From Symbiodinium natans (lineage: Eukaryota; Sar; Dinophyceae; Suessiales; Symbiodiniaceae), in the NCBI GenBank assembly GCA_905221605.1, contig CAJNDS010002313.1, positions 855,001-917,500 on the forward strand: DNA of 62,500 nt, written 5' to 3'. Below are positions 1 to 9,260 of the stretch, in pieces (position 1 is the first letter of the stretch; each line of letters opens with the position of its first letter). Made by a program: the position numbers and the translations under genes. The notes beneath the pieces are model-generated. The model did no database searches and had not been told where the DNA came from. It saw only the letters and a program-made list of their open reading frames with translations.

Positions 1-30
1 GTGTGTGTGTGTGGGTGCGTGCGTGGGTGT
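1..30. repeat. (GT)n microsatellite at window edge
   Basis: GT dinucleotides with GGGTGCGTGCGT interruptions. The window opens inside this tract, so its true left limit is not visible. Confidence 0.9.
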
Positions 31-436
31 TGCATTGACACGCAACACTGAAGCACAGCACATAGACCTATTTTAATTAGAATAAGCATTTTGGCTTGTC
101 ATAGGGCTATATTGGGGAGAAGATTGGTGCTCATTTAAGCTCCTGTTTCTTGGCAGGCTTCAACAGAGAATATAAGGGAATTGAGTAGTTTCAGTGTAGG
201 GATCCTCAAGCAGAAGTCTTTCAATCCTGAGCGGATCGTGAAAAACGCCCCAGCCCCGCACAAGCAGTCCAATACAGGAGCTTAGCTAACTACCAAAACC
301 CTGCTTAAGACCGAACATGAACCTGCTGTAAACACACAAGCCCGCACACCAATCATAATTCCTATTTTCGTTTTTACCTACACCCTATGGAGCCTCAACC
401 CTAAAGAATTCAGGGCCTTGTCGGAGTTCAAGGCAG
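31..436. other. Unique spacer without recognised content
   Basis: About 400 bp free of telomere heptamers. No convincing open frame, hairpin or RNA gene was seen. It is one of the longer unique stretches in the first 3 kb. Confidence 0.5.
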
Positions 437-544
437 CCCTAAACCCTAAACCCTAAACCCTAAACCCTAAACCCTAAACCCTAAACCCTAAACCCTAAAC
501 CCTAAGCCCCTAAGCCCCTAAACCCCTAAACCCCTAAACCCTAC
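437..544 (-). repeat. Interstitial telomere array, CCCTAAA
   Basis: About ten perfect CCCTAAA units, then a shift to CCCCTAAG and CCCCTAAA 8-mers at the right edge. The extra C in consecutive units looks like spread of a slippage variant within the array. Confidence 0.95.
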
Positions 545-655
545 ACCAGCCGCCAGAGTCGCCCCGCCTCGTCTTCTGGCCCCAAGCGCCTGGCAGAAGG
601 GCCGTCCTCTTGTGAGCCAGAGGCTTGTTCCGTCTGCATCGCCATTTGATACCTG

Positions 656-769
656 TAGGGTTTAGGGTTTAGGGTTTAGGGTTTAGGGTTTAGGGTTAAG
701 GTGTTTTAGGGTTTTAGGGTGTAGGGTTGAGGGTGTAGGACGTAGGGCTCAGGGTTTAGGGTGTAGGGT
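656..769 (+). repeat. Interstitial telomere array, TTTAGGG
   Basis: Six perfect TTTAGGG units followed by degenerate units (TGTAGGG, TTGAGGG). It lies 110 bp from the oppositely oriented array at 437-544. Confidence 0.95.
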
Positions 770-853
770 CTGCCACCATATGCCACCATGTACCGCAACC
801 TTTCCTGAGCGAAAAGACCGTTGCTTTGGGAACTGGGTGTGCAGGTTAGGGAG

Positions 854-1032
854 ACCCTGAACCCAAAACCCCAAACCCTAAACCCCAAACCCTAAACCCC
901 AAACTCTAAACCCCAAACCCTAAACTCTAAACCCCAAACCCTAAACCCTAAACCCCAAACCCTAAACCCCAAACCCTAAACCGCAAACCCTAAACCCTAA
1001 ACCCAATAGACCCGAACCCTAGACCCAACCCC
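854..1032 (-). repeat. Degenerate telomere array, CCCTAAA/CCCCAAA
   Basis: About 24 units alternating CCCTAAA and CCCCAAA, with CCGCAAA and CCCAATA at the right end. Degeneracy suggests an older array. Confidence 0.9.
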
Positions 1033-1127
1033 TGAGTGCCCCCGAAATGGCGCGATTTTTAGGGCTTACTTCCGCATGAGAAGCGGGTCCCTGAAAGGGA
1101 ACACTAACTGCCTGGAGGTTCATGGGT

Positions 1128-1200
1128 CTAGGGTTTAGGGTTTAGGGCTTAGGGCTTAGGGTTTAGGGTTTAGGGATGTCGGATTTAGGGTCTAGGGTCC
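1128..1200 (+). repeat. Short telomere array, TTTAGGG with GCTTAGG variants
   Basis: TTTAGGG units with two adjacent TTAGGGC variants, then a degenerate tail. Confidence 0.85.
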
Positions 1201-1390
1201 AATTCTAAGTCTACTTATGACGTGCTTAGAGGACGTAGGGGGGTTTGTAAGTACAGCTATAATTGGGGTTACAAGTACCCTGAACTGGGATATCTTACAT
1301 AATCGCCCCGCTTAAAACTGCCTTGAACGTAGGGTTTTGTGGAAGAAGTATAGGCCCAGCTAGGGTTCCTCGACAGTACTTCGAACTCTA

Positions 1391-1720
1391 CATGGTCACT
1401 TCTCTAAATTGTGGTCCCTTCGGGGGTCACTGTTGGGAGCATAAAATTTAAAAGTACGACCGCAAATCATACATACATATATTTATCAAACGCACTGAAA
1501 ATGAATTCTTCCGGTGTCGAAAGTAATGTTCGGTTTCGGGTTGAGGGTTTGGGGTCTAAGATTTGGGGTGCTAATGAGGAACTTGGAGCATGCTATCAGA
1601 ATTTTCAGGGTTAGGGTTTAGGGACTATACCCAGCACCCAAACCCTGTACCTTTATAAAGTCATCTACTAAGGACCCCGATATGCACTGAGCTAGACTCC
1701 CTCAGTGTCGGGCATAGGGT
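1391..1720. other. Spacer with fragments of a dispersed repeat (family Q)
   Basis: The motif GGTCACTTCTCTAAATT near 1394 recurs near 45268 and, with changes, near 36306 and 40928. A second motif at 1669-1715 (AAGGACCCC...GAGCTAGAC) recurs near 36376-36455 in the same order. This suggests one diverged dispersed repeat. No ends were defined. Confidence 0.45.
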
Positions 1721-2080
1721 TCCCCGGCTACTACTTGCCCAAGAACCCTCCCCCCCCCTCACCAAAAAAAAACAAGCCGGAGAGCCCAAAAAACCGTGAG
1801 ACCCTTAAGCCCTAAAAACCCGAAAATCCCTTAAGCCCTAAAAACCCGAAAACACCTAAAAGCCCTAAAGACCCGAGCCCTAAAGCCCAAAAAGCCATAA
1901 GAACCCTAAAAGCCTTGAAGCCTCGTACCTCAAACCCTAAAACCTATACTCTGAGGCAAGGCGCGGCAGTGTGACGGAGAACGTGGAGCCCTGGCCTTTC
2001 ACGGAGTCCGCCTCAAGATTCTTGTGGTGCTGAGTCATGGTGTAGGGTTGTTTTAGGGTTTAGGTTTCAGGTAGGGGCGT

Positions 2081-2188
2081 TCAATATAGGGGCGCGAACA
2101 ATTAGAAAAGTGCTTTGGGGGTTGTCATAGTAAAACTCTAAAGGGACCCTAACGGAATACTGTTCGTACGTATTCCAACCCCTATAGT
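2081..2188. mobile_element. MITE-like element, family E
   Basis: Starts near CAATATAGGGG and ends near CAACCCCTATAG, which are inverted relative to each other. The interior (CTAAAGGGACCCTAACGG, then GTACGTATTCC) is shared with elements at 4881-4974 and 22975-23073. Non-coding, about 108 bp. Confidence 0.6.
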
Positions 2189-2238
2189 AGGTGTTCAGGG
2201 AAGGGTTGAGGGCTTTTTGGGTTCATGGGTTCAGTAGA

Positions 2239-2283
2239 CCCTAAACCCTAAACCCTAAACCCTAAACCCTAAACCCTAAACCC
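2239..2283 (-). repeat. Perfect telomere array, CCCTAAA
   Basis: Six perfect CCCTAAA units with sharp edges on both sides. Confidence 0.95.
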
Positions 2284-2375
2284 GGCTTGAGGGCTCAGCT
2301 CTAGGTCGCCGTGGCAAAGGGTTTCGTGGCTGAGGGGATGTCGAGCCTTCGGATTCAGGGGCTCAAGGGCTGAGT

Positions 2376-2405
2376 TTTAGGGTTTAGGGTTTAGGGTTTA
2401 GGGCT
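2376..2405 (+). repeat. Short telomere array, TTTAGGG
   Basis: Four TTTAGGG units. Orientation is opposite to the array 95 bp upstream. Confidence 0.9.
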
Positions 2406-2629
2406 TCAGGTCTTTGGGGTTGGGGGGGGTGGGGTGTTTCTAAACGGGCTTTGGTGGGTGCAGACACATCGCAACGAGGACATCTGAGGGGCCCTGCACA
2501 AGATTTCCTGGATCCCAAGTTCTCCACGTACCCATGACCAAAATTCCCAAACGGGTCAAAAGGCAAAAAAACAACAACAACTTGCAATAGCGCATCTTGC
2601 GAGCGGCTCGGGTTAGGGGGTTAGGGAAG

Positions 2630-2630
<1 letters not shown>

Positions 2631-2663
<33 letters not shown>

Positions 2664-2670
2664 CTGTGTT
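2631..2670. repeat. (TG)n microsatellite
   Basis: About 18 TG dinucleotides. They give spurious His-Thr repeats in reverse frames. Confidence 0.95.
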
Positions 2671-2777
2671 TGTCCTTGATACAACTGCCTCTCCGCTCAG
2701 ACAGTAAATCAGGTGGGGCCTCCCCATTTCCCGTAGCAACATCTCCAACAGCAGAAAAAAAGTCCTCAGCGAAATTG

Positions 2778-2821
2778 CTAAACCCTAAACCCTAAACCCT
2801 AAACCCTAAACCCTAAACCCC
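2778..2821 (-). repeat. Perfect telomere array, CCCTAAA
   Basis: Six CCCTAAA units, immediately followed by an exon-like open stretch. Confidence 0.95.
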
Positions 2822-2973
2822 ATGCCCTATATCCCTAAATCCTACAACGCTTCTGCCCTTGTCCAGCTGTGGCGCCGTGACGTCTCCTCCATGCTTGCGG
2901 GCGATTTCTCGACAGATTGCCAATCCGAGGCCCAGGCCCTTGTACCTGCAGGGTATGACGTAGGGTTGTTGGA
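2822..2973 (+). other. Exon-like unique spacer, unrecognised
   Basis: Between two telomere arrays lies about 150 bp with one open frame (65 codons from an ATG at 2822 to a stop in the next array). Its composition is ordinary (ALVQLWRRDVSSMLAGDF is visible), unlike the repeat-derived frames elsewhere. No family was recognised. It may be a captured exon fragment or chance. Confidence 0.2.
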
Positions 2974-3034
2974 TTTAGGGTTGTTGGATGTAAGGTTTAG
3001 GGTTTACAGGGTTTAGGGTTTGCTGCTTAGGGTT
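2974..3034 (+). repeat. Degenerate telomere array, TTTAGGG/TTGTTGG
   Basis: Mixed units including GGATTTAGGGTTGTT, then three TTTAGGG-like units. Confidence 0.75.
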
Positions 3035-3186
3035 TCGGGCTACCCGAGTAACCCTGCACCCAGGAATGCAGGCGAATTTCCTGTGCGAGGTCTAGATTGC
3101 GCTAGGGTAGGTGTGGCGGCCAACGGTCTAGGGGCAGGGTTGCCGGTCAAGGGCCGGCACAGCAGAATCTAGCCTTTGGGGCACAG

Positions 3187-3243
3187 CCCTAAACCCTAAA
3201 CCCTAAACCCTGAACCTTAAACCCCAAACCCCAAACCCTCAAG
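3187..3243 (-). repeat. Telomere array, CCCTAAA/CCCCAAA
   Basis: Three CCCTAAA units, then CCCTGAA, CCTTAAA and CCCCAAA variants. Confidence 0.9.
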
Positions 3244-3373
3244 CCCAAGCCCACCTGCGGCTTTCGGATATATCCTCTTGGTCGAAGGGCTCGAAGATTC
3301 GCCAAATCTGGTCTTCAGCAACTCCGATGCCTGCATCCCAAAACCCTAAACGGGTTTAGCGTTTGGGGTTTAG

Positions 3374-3478
3374 GGTTGGGATGTTCGCCCTTATGCTAAC
3401 AGTCCTTAATAGGGATTATGGTACCCCCTACTATATTCCCTATCCAGGACTGTTAGTACAAGGGGGAGCATCCCAACC
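3374..3478. mobile_element. MITE-like palindrome, family A
   Basis: TIR GGTTGGGATGTTCGCCC on the left mirrors GGGGGAGCATCCCAACC on the right. The second arms TAACAGTCCTTAATAGGG and CCTATCCAGGACTGTTA are also inverted, so nearly the whole 105 bp can fold as one hairpin. Related copies are at 23911-24006, 31124-31225 and 34835-34944. No coding capacity. Confidence 0.8.
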
Positions 3479-3560
3479 CGAAGCCCTCATTTAGAGTTTG
3501 GGAGTTTGGGGGTGGGTTAAGGTTTAGGGTTTCAAGTTTAGGGGGGGGCATAACCCTTAA

Positions 3561-3656
3561 CTATACTCCTGTACAGCCTCAAAAAACACAATATGTTTAA
3601 TGTTCCGTTGGGCTTTGTATGCTTTTAAATGGATAGTCATTCCTAAGGGGGCTCTA
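3561..3656. mobile_element. Diverged MITE, family G
   Basis: Shares CTATACTCC at the left end, an AATATGTTTAAT core and CATTCCTAAGGGGG near the right end with cleaner copies at 18068-18186 and 36939-37034. Flanks are TTAA on the left and AAAA on the right, so a target duplication is at best decayed. Confidence 0.6.
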
Positions 3657-3679
3657 GAAAACCCGAAGAACTCATGTAA

Positions 3680-4560
3680 GTTTGGGGGGGTTGTGGTTTA
3701 GTGTTTGAGGTTTAGCACCTGCGAGGGCGCTGTAAATACCACCCTGAGGTCTGGCACCCTGTCCGTGTTTGAAAGGTCCTTGGGTACTGAGTAGAATGTA
3801 GGCTACCCACCCAGGGACCATGATTTTGGGAACTGTCTTGTGGTATGTCGACCATGGACCAGAACAGGTGAGTTTTGGGGTAGGCTCCAGTGCATATGGA
3901 ACACTCATAAGAGAGAACGCCCAAGGTATTTCATCCTTTCATGCAGCCGTTTGCTGAGCTGAGCGACCAACCCGAGCTATCCCGCCGTACCTGCCTGTGT
4001 CTTTGACATGCACAGTCACTTCCTGCCGTGTGTCGTCGAAGGAAGCATCGCATTCAACAACTCCTGAACGGATTTAGCAGTGCGGGACTGGTTGCCTTCC
4101 CCTCTGCAACCTCTAAACCCCTGCCTGCCCAATCCCTACATGAAAGACCCCAGAAACCCTGGACCCGAGACCATACCTGATTTCCGGGTTCAGGGTCGAC
4201 ATCAAAACTCAGCAGTAGAAGCAGTAGCTTGTGCGGTGGTTTTTCTCGCGCGCGGGTGAGGGTCCCTGTCTGTGTGTCTGTCGGTGTGTCTGTCTCTGCG
4301 TCTGTCTCTGTGTCTGTCTGTCTGTCTGCCTGCCTGTCTGTCTGTCTCCCTGTCATGACCAACACGGTCTTTAAAGGAGCGGATCGTCTCAATATCTTCT
4401 GCAGTTTACCCGAGTTCGACATGAGAGCAAACACAGTCGTTGCTGCAAGCACATGGTCAAGGCCCCTGCGGTGTGCGAGTGTCTGGCGTAGTGCTGAGTC
4501 GTCAATTCATCTTCAGTTCTAGTTCGTTAATGTTAACTTGTCACCTGTCCACTCCAGCAC
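3680..4560. other. Array-free stretch with a TGTC microsatellite
   Basis: About 880 bp without telomere arrays. It contains the TGTC-rich microsatellite at 4262-4352. Reverse frames of up to 132 codons run through the microsatellite and yield RQTDRQTD-type repeats, so they are not credible genes. The rest is unrecognised. Confidence 0.5.
4262..4352. repeat. (TGTC)n / (TG)n microsatellite
   Basis: Imperfect TGTC tetranucleotides with TGTG, TGCC and TCTC interruptions over about 90 bp. Confidence 0.95.
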
Positions 4561-4652
4561 AGGGTTTAGGGTTTAGGGTTTAGGGTTTAGGGTTTAGGGT
4601 TTAGGGTTTAGGGTTTAGGGTTTAGGGTTTAGGGTTTAGGGTTTAGGGTTTA
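4561..4652 (+). repeat. Perfect telomere array, TTTAGGG
   Basis: About 13 identical TTTAGGG units with sharp boundaries. Purity suggests recent insertion or continued homogenisation. Confidence 0.97.
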
Positions 4653-4768
4653 TCTTTTGTACCCAGCAATGTTAGCATGCCAGTATGGTGACTCCGAGAG
4701 CCCGTAGTGCCAGATCGTGACATTCGGATCACCCAGCCAAGCAAGATCAAGATCAGCTCCAACTTATG

Positions 4769-4880
4769 CTAGGTTGCCCAGTAACTTGGGATGAAAAAGG
4801 GTGCCCTTTTTTGCTTAAAGGGGTTTATAAGGGAACCTAAACCTACCAAAAGGGAATAAGGGTACTACTGGGCATCCTAG
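4769..4880. mobile_element. MITE, family B, with 4-bp target duplication
   Basis: Left end CTAGGTTGCCCAGTAAC mirrors right end CTGGGCATCCTAG. The element is 112 bp and flanked by TATG at 4765-4768 and 4881-4884, an exact 4-bp target-site duplication. The interior (GGGTGCCCTTTT, then TTTATAAGGGAACC, then AAGGGTACTACTGGG) matches the family. Non-coding. Confidence 0.85.
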
Positions 4881-4974
4881 TATGTAATATAGGGGCCTTT
4901 TTGGGAAATGTTATGGTATAATTACAAAGGGGCCCATAAGGGAGCACTATTCGTAAGTATTCCGACCCCTACAT
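4881..4974. mobile_element. MITE-like element, family E
   Basis: Begins at AATATAGGGGCC and ends at CCGACCCCTA, inverted relative to each other. The interior ACAAAGGGGCCCATAAGG and GTAAGTATTCC match the copies at 2081 and 22975. It abuts the B element, so B may have inserted at its edge. Confidence 0.6.
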
Positions 4975-5646
4975 GACTCGTACCCAGAGATCCGTGAGCA
5001 GATTGGCAACGACAAGCTACTCGGGGGACACATTACTGCCCAAGTATCTGGAAAAATCGTATGGCTATGCAACACCACACAGTCTTCGTCTCTCTCGGTG
5101 AACTTTGAGGTAATCACTGAAGGGAGAGCTACGCAGCTTGCAGCTTGAGCTGGCGGCACCGGGTTTTGTGCATCGCAAGTGTTTGCTGGCTAGAGGATGG
5201 GTCTTCGAAGTTAAATCCTTCAGTCATGTGGATTCTTGGGATCTAGCTGGAGTTCCATCTGAAGATACAGTATGGTCCCATAACGACAATCAACACGATC
5301 ACCTGCGGGTTAGCAAAAATAAGTGTGTCCCTGTGTGTGTGTGTGTGTATGTGTTTGCGGGTGTGCTTGCTTGCTGCAAGCCTGACAGTTGAACGATGTG
5401 CACTGACCTGATCCCACTTGCACAGAATCTTCCTGTCCACGCACAGAAGGGTTTGCAGTTACATAGGAGCCCCGCCTATAATTTCCACGAAACTAATCGT
5501 CATGACTAACCTTCCTTCAAACCCTGCCCAAACCTTCGTGGGTGAACTTCACCGCGTTGGCGACGAGGTTGTAGATAAGTTGAGTGCAGCGATGCTCGTC
5601 CTTAGCAGGCAAAGTTCGCAAGCTTCAGTCTTAAGGGTAGTTTCAA
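4975..5646. other. Array-free spacer, unrecognised
   Basis: About 670 bp of unique sequence containing a short (GT)n tract at 5326-5352. Open frames of 60-84 codons occur in several overlapping frames, with none preferred and no recognised domain. Confidence 0.4.
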
Positions 5647-5705
5647 CCCTAACCCTAAACCCTAAACCCTAAACCCTAAATCCTAAACCCTAAACCCTAA
5701 ACCCC
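5647..5705 (-). repeat. Telomere array, CCCTAAA
   Basis: Eight units including one CCTAAAT variant. Confidence 0.93.
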
Positions 5706-6200
5706 AAATCCCCCTCCCTTAGTATGGGCCGTTAAAAGGGGGCACCTTACAAGCCTTGCATACCCTATAGAACCCAAGGGTTTTATAAATTAGAAACATC
5801 TACAGGAGGTAAAGCACCGAATTGAGGGCTCATAGAACTGCCCTCAGCTTCATGAGAAGCTAAGCTTGTCTTGCAAGGTTAAGGGAGCTTAACGTACACC
5901 CTACTGCAGTTGAATTTGGATTTAGGGCCTGGGGTGTGAGGGTGCCCTGCTTTCCTTCTCACTCTTAAGGCCTTAGGGTTTATGGGGGTGATGACTGTAA
6001 ACAGGGCTTCCTGGGTTCATGAGCATCTTTGCTGCAGCGAGGGAATTTGCGTAGGGTCTGAGCTTCTCAAACAGCTGAGGGTCATTTCATCTGCAGCGGA
6101 TTAGCCGCGCACTTGCTATTTTGAGGATTTCAGTTTAAGGTGTATAACGCTATCCCAACACTCTATAGATTGCAAAGTCATCTTTGAAGGCGCCATACAA
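5706..6200. other. Unique spacer with small hairpins
   Basis: The first 60 bp (CCCTTAGTATGGGCC onward) resemble part of family I. Short hairpins are visible, such as GAGGGC...GCCCTC near 5824-5844 and AGCTTC...GAAGCT near 5846-5862. No gene recognised. Confidence 0.4.
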
Positions 6201-6203
6201 CTC

Positions 6204-6246
6204 CCCACACACACGCGCACGGACACACGGACACGCACACGCACAC
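6204..6246. repeat. (AC)n microsatellite
   Basis: ACACAC with GCGCAC and GGACAC interruptions, directly abutting a CCCTAAA array. Confidence 0.9.
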
Positions 6247-6248
6247 GT

Positions 6249-6313
6249 ACTAAACCCTAAACCCTAAACCCTAAACCCTAAACCCTAAACCCAAAATCCT
6301 AAACCCTAAAACC
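6249..6313 (-). repeat. Telomere array, CCCTAAA
   Basis: About nine units, the last ones degenerate. Joined directly to an AC microsatellite. Confidence 0.93.
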
Positions 6314-6410
6314 CTATCCGCCCACTCCAAGCTCCAAAATCCCTGGCGTGACCGTTTAGACATCTCCTGTAAAGTCCGCCGCCTTTTACACACTTGTGTC
6401 TCCTGTTCGG

Positions 6411-6512
6411 GTTTAGGGTTTAGGGTTTAGGGTTTAGGGTTTAGGGTTCAGGGTTCAGGGTTCAGGGTTCAGGGTTCAGGGTTCAGGGTTCAGGGTTCAG
6501 GGTTCGGGGTTA
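6411..6512 (+). repeat. Telomere array with a homogenised TTCAGGG block
   Basis: Five TTTAGGG units change abruptly at 6447 to eight or nine consecutive TTCAGGG units. Clustering of one variant points to local amplification. Confidence 0.95.
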
Positions 6513-6658
6513 CTGGTCCCTAGATTCCCTTACCCTTGAAGAGCGGCACCTTCACACCATTAATTGCGTGGTCTTTCCAGTAGCTCAGCAAGGCCTCCGA
6601 TGATCCCAATATCTCAAAACATAGCGTCTGGCTAAATCCCGGCTCTCCTGTCCTTCGG

Positions 6659-6745
6659 GGTTTAGGGTTTAGGGTTTAGGGTTTAGGGTTTAGGGTTTAG
6701 GGTTTAGGGTTTAGGGTTTAGGGTTTAGGGTTTAGGGTTTAGGGA
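6659..6745 (+). repeat. Perfect telomere array, TTTAGGG
   Basis: Twelve identical TTTAGGG units with sharp ends. Confidence 0.97.
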
Positions 6746-6871
6746 ATCTTGTTGCAGCGACAATTAGACCATTGAATAAAGATCACCTAGATACCCAATT
6801 CTGACCCCCGACACCAAGTAGACTTGTCCCCGAGGTGCAAGGACACGATTAAGTTTTTTAAACTACTAATT

Positions 6872-6970
6872 GCTTAAGACCCCCCCATAAAAAAGCAACA
6901 ACACATTCTTCCTTATAACGCTAATATAGGGATTGTCATCTTTTGCGGGGGGTGGGGGGGTTACTTATAA
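6872..6970. mobile_element. MITE-like element, family F
   Basis: Left end GCTTAAGACCCCCCC mirrors a right end of GGGGGGTTACTTATAAGC. Central TTCTTCCTTATAACG and GTCATCTTTTGCGGGG are shared with 21113-21228. Family members carry a variable poly-C tract just inside the left end. Confidence 0.65.
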
Positions 6971-6981
6971 GCAGATAGTTT

Positions 6982-7165
6982 TTGGTTTTGCTAGAAGCTG
7001 CTAGCATGGACATGCCAGGCCATAACCTCCAAGCTGAACACCCCGCCCAAGGCTACTTGGCAGTACAGAGACAAGTTCATTCCTCCAACAATGTTTGCTG
7101 CTTGCTGCATGCTGCGCCTACCCACCAATCTTCCTTGTTTCAGCGTTGCAGAAAAGTCTTTTGGA
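6982..7165 (+). other. Exon-like unique spacer, unrecognised
   Basis: An open frame of 67 codons begins at ATG 6982 and closes in the next array. The part before the array has mixed composition (HPAQGYLAVQRQVHSS). No family recognised, and the C-terminus is telomere-derived (TLNPKP). Confidence 0.15.
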
Positions 7166-7311
7166 CCCTAAACCCTAAACCCTAAACCCCAAACCCTAAA
7201 AAAGAAAAGAGCGACCATCATGCCAAGCATGGCTCGGCTTCAATGACGGGCAGGGGCGCTTTCACCTGGTCGGCCGGTGGGCCCAAGATGTTTGCGGCAT
7301 GGGCTGCTAGG

Positions 7312-7365
7312 CCCTAAACCCTAAACCCTAAACCCTAAACCCTAAACCCTAAGCCCTAAACCTCT
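7312..7365 (-). repeat. Telomere array, CCCTAAA
   Basis: Six CCCTAAA units plus one AAGCCCT variant. A smaller array of the same orientation lies at 7166-7199. Confidence 0.93.
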
Positions 7366-7455
7366 AGAGAAAGTCCTGGTTGGCAGGAGGACGGCCGGGT
7401 TCCTACTTTTGTTGGACTCTCAAAGTTCTATGTTTTTTTGTTTGTTGGGATGGGG

Positions 7456-7600
7456 GTTTAGAGGGTTTAGAGGGTTTAGCGGGTTTAGAGGGTTTAGCGG
7501 GTTTAGAGGGTTCAGAGGGTTTAGCGGGTTTAGCGGGTTTAGAGGGTTTCGTGGTTTTAGAGGGTTTAGAGGGTTTACCAGGTTTTACTAGGGTTTTTTG
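7456..7600 (+). repeat. 9-bp telomere-derived repeat, GGGTTTAGA/GGGTTTAGC
   Basis: About 13 tandem 9-mers in which A or C plus two bases are added to the heptamer. Because 9 is a multiple of three, the frame does not rotate and a 60-73 codon open frame of Gly-Leu-Glu or Phe-Arg-Gly tripeptides results. It is a repeat artefact, not a gene. Confidence 0.9.
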
Positions 7601-7652
7601 AGGGTGTAGGGGGGAGACCCTAAATGGTTTAGGGTGGGTTAAATAGTCGAAA

Positions 7653-7731
7653 CCCTAAACCCTAAACCCTAAACCCTAAACCCTAAACCCTAAACCCTAA
7701 ACCCTAAACCCTAACCCCAAACCCTAAACCG
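7653..7731 (-). repeat. Telomere array, CCCTAAA
   Basis: About eleven units, the last two degenerate (CCCTAAC, CCCCAAA). Confidence 0.95.
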
Positions 7732-8372
7732 GAAACTCCGGGTGGGCTTTAGGGGGCCAGAGGAGTCGCCTGCCTAAACTTCGGGCTTGGGGGAGCTTGG
7801 GATTTGTGGCTCAACTAAGCCCTAAACTGCCCTAAGCCCCTAAACCCCAAACGCTAAGCCCTAAACCCTAAAGGGTTGAGGGGGTTTGTTGAACTCAGCT
7901 TCGGGTCTGTAGGCGCATGTATGTCAGGATGGTAAGGGGAGACTGCAGGTACGCCTTGAGGCTCCTGTGCTCCATGGCGCCGGGTCTATAGGGTTTGGAG
8001 TTTGGGGTTGAGAGTTTAGGATCTGGGGTTTTGGGGTGACTTAAGTACAGGGCTGTGGGTGAAAAGTTCATTGTTTCGGGGTTTCGGATGTCGGGGCGGA
8101 GGCTTTAGTCCCCAAACACCCCGCAACAAACTCTGAACCTCAGTGTGTGTAACTCCTAACCCCAAAACCCACCGGTTGAACTCCTCAGTCTTCCCTGCCA
8201 CCTTCTTGCGTGGGTAGGGTACTCTGGTACGGAAGCCAGGTACCCCCCCCCCCCCCCTCCCTCGTCTCACGCCTTGGGATCAGGGTCGGTCCATAGCATT
8301 TGGGGTTGAGTGTCTTCGGGCTCCCTACGCCCCTGCATGTTGTAGGGACTTACACCAGGAAGACTCTGAACG
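7732..8372. other. Spacer with scattered telomere-like units and a C tract
   Basis: Isolated TTTAGGG/TTTGGGG and CCCTAAG units are scattered here. A run of about 15 C begins at 8241. A reverse frame of 84 codons spans 8016-8270 but is unrecognised. Confidence 0.4.
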
Positions 8373-8879
8373 CCCTAAACCCTAAACCCTAAACCCTAAT
8401 GTCGGGGCCTTGTTGATCAACTTGATCTTCGACTTCGTACCGCTGAGGCCGGCGGTCGCTTTATCTGTGCGCTCGTGCATAGACTTCTCGCACAGTAGCA
8501 TCACCTCAGGGAATTTAGGGTTTAGGGTTTCAGGGTTTAGGATTCAATTTAGACAACCTTCAGCTTGGAAAACTCAGCCAAAAAAGCGGTCTTAAATCAA
8601 GAACCCAGCGGAATGCGCAGGGAGTCCTATGATATTCCGGATTTAGGGTTTGGGGTTCATAGTCCCTGTCTCGAATTGAGGATGCTTCCGGGTTGTCCTG
8701 GGGCGCTCTTTGGGGAAAAGCCTTCACGATTTGGGGTTTAGGTTTCTGGCTACCCTATAGGAGCACTTCCCAATTCGAGAGGTTCATAGCTCACAGGAGT
8801 ATTGCATGAGCGGGGGGCCTGCCTAGCCTCGGGATATGTGGCTCTCCAGAAAGGATTAGGGGTTTCGGGAGTTTATCCG

Positions 8880-9040
8880 AGGCTTCTAGGGTCTACAGCC
8901 TCTGATACGAACAAGAGTCACCCACCCTGGCTGAACCTGTGAAGCAGAGAAGACGCATCAAATGACCAGTGCCCAAAACGGGTGGGGCCCGCAGAAGGGC
9001 ACCCCTTATACACCCCTTATATACCCCATACAAAGTAAGG
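8880..9040. other. Spacer leading into a family I element
   Basis: Sequence from about 8995 (GGGCACCCCTTATACACCCC) is the left part of a family I element whose sister copy is at 20833-20898. Confidence 0.6.
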
Positions 9041-9165
9041 TTAGGGGATTAGGGTTTAGGGTTTAAGGTTTAGGGTTTAGGGTTTAGGGTTTAGGGTTTA
9101 GGGTTGAGGGTTTGGGGTATAGGGTTTAGGGTTTAGGGTTTAGGGCCCATACATCAGAACCCTTG
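8995..9165. mobile_element. Family I element interrupted by a telomere array
   Basis: The left part ends at CATACAAAGTAAGG (9040) and the right part resumes at CCCATACATCAGAACCCTT (9146-9164). The sister copy has ACACCAACTAAGGGCCCATG followed by CCCATACATCAGAACCCTT with no array. The intervening 9041-9145 is TTTAGGG repeat. Confidence 0.8.
9041..9145 (+). repeat. Telomere array inserted in family I element
   Basis: About 14 units, mostly TTTAGGG, a few degenerate in the first half. Bounded on both sides by the same element. Confidence 0.95.
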
Positions 9166-9175
9166 AGAGGATCAG

Positions 9176-9260
9176 AATCTAGACCCAGGAGAAACCTTGG
9201 AATAAAAAAGGTGCTCTTCTTGGCTGAAAATTATGGGGTTATAAGGGAACCTGAGCCCGC
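9176..9260. mobile_element. Family C element cut on the right by an array
   Basis: AGGAGAAACCTTGGAATAAA and TTATAAGGGAACCTGA match the family C copy at 62288-62399. The right third is absent and replaced by TTTAGGG units at 9261-9285. Confidence 0.65.

Noticed and set aside
1-544. The left edge as a true chromosome end
   Set aside because: The window starts in a GT microsatellite and unique DNA. The first array is 107 bp, interstitial, and no array runs to the edge on either side.
4054-4522. Two opposing open frames of 97 and 132 codons
   Set aside because: Both run through the TGTC microsatellite and show four-base repeat translations (RQTDRQTD, VSVSASVSV).
7380-7601. Phe-Arg-Gly / Gly-Leu-Glu repeat peptides
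   Set aside because: Translation of a 9-bp telomere-derived repeat in two frames at once.
7627-7755. Possible direct repeat AGGGTGGGTTAAA / CGGGTGGGCTTTA around the array at 7653
   Set aside because: Short, telomere-like words with several mismatches.
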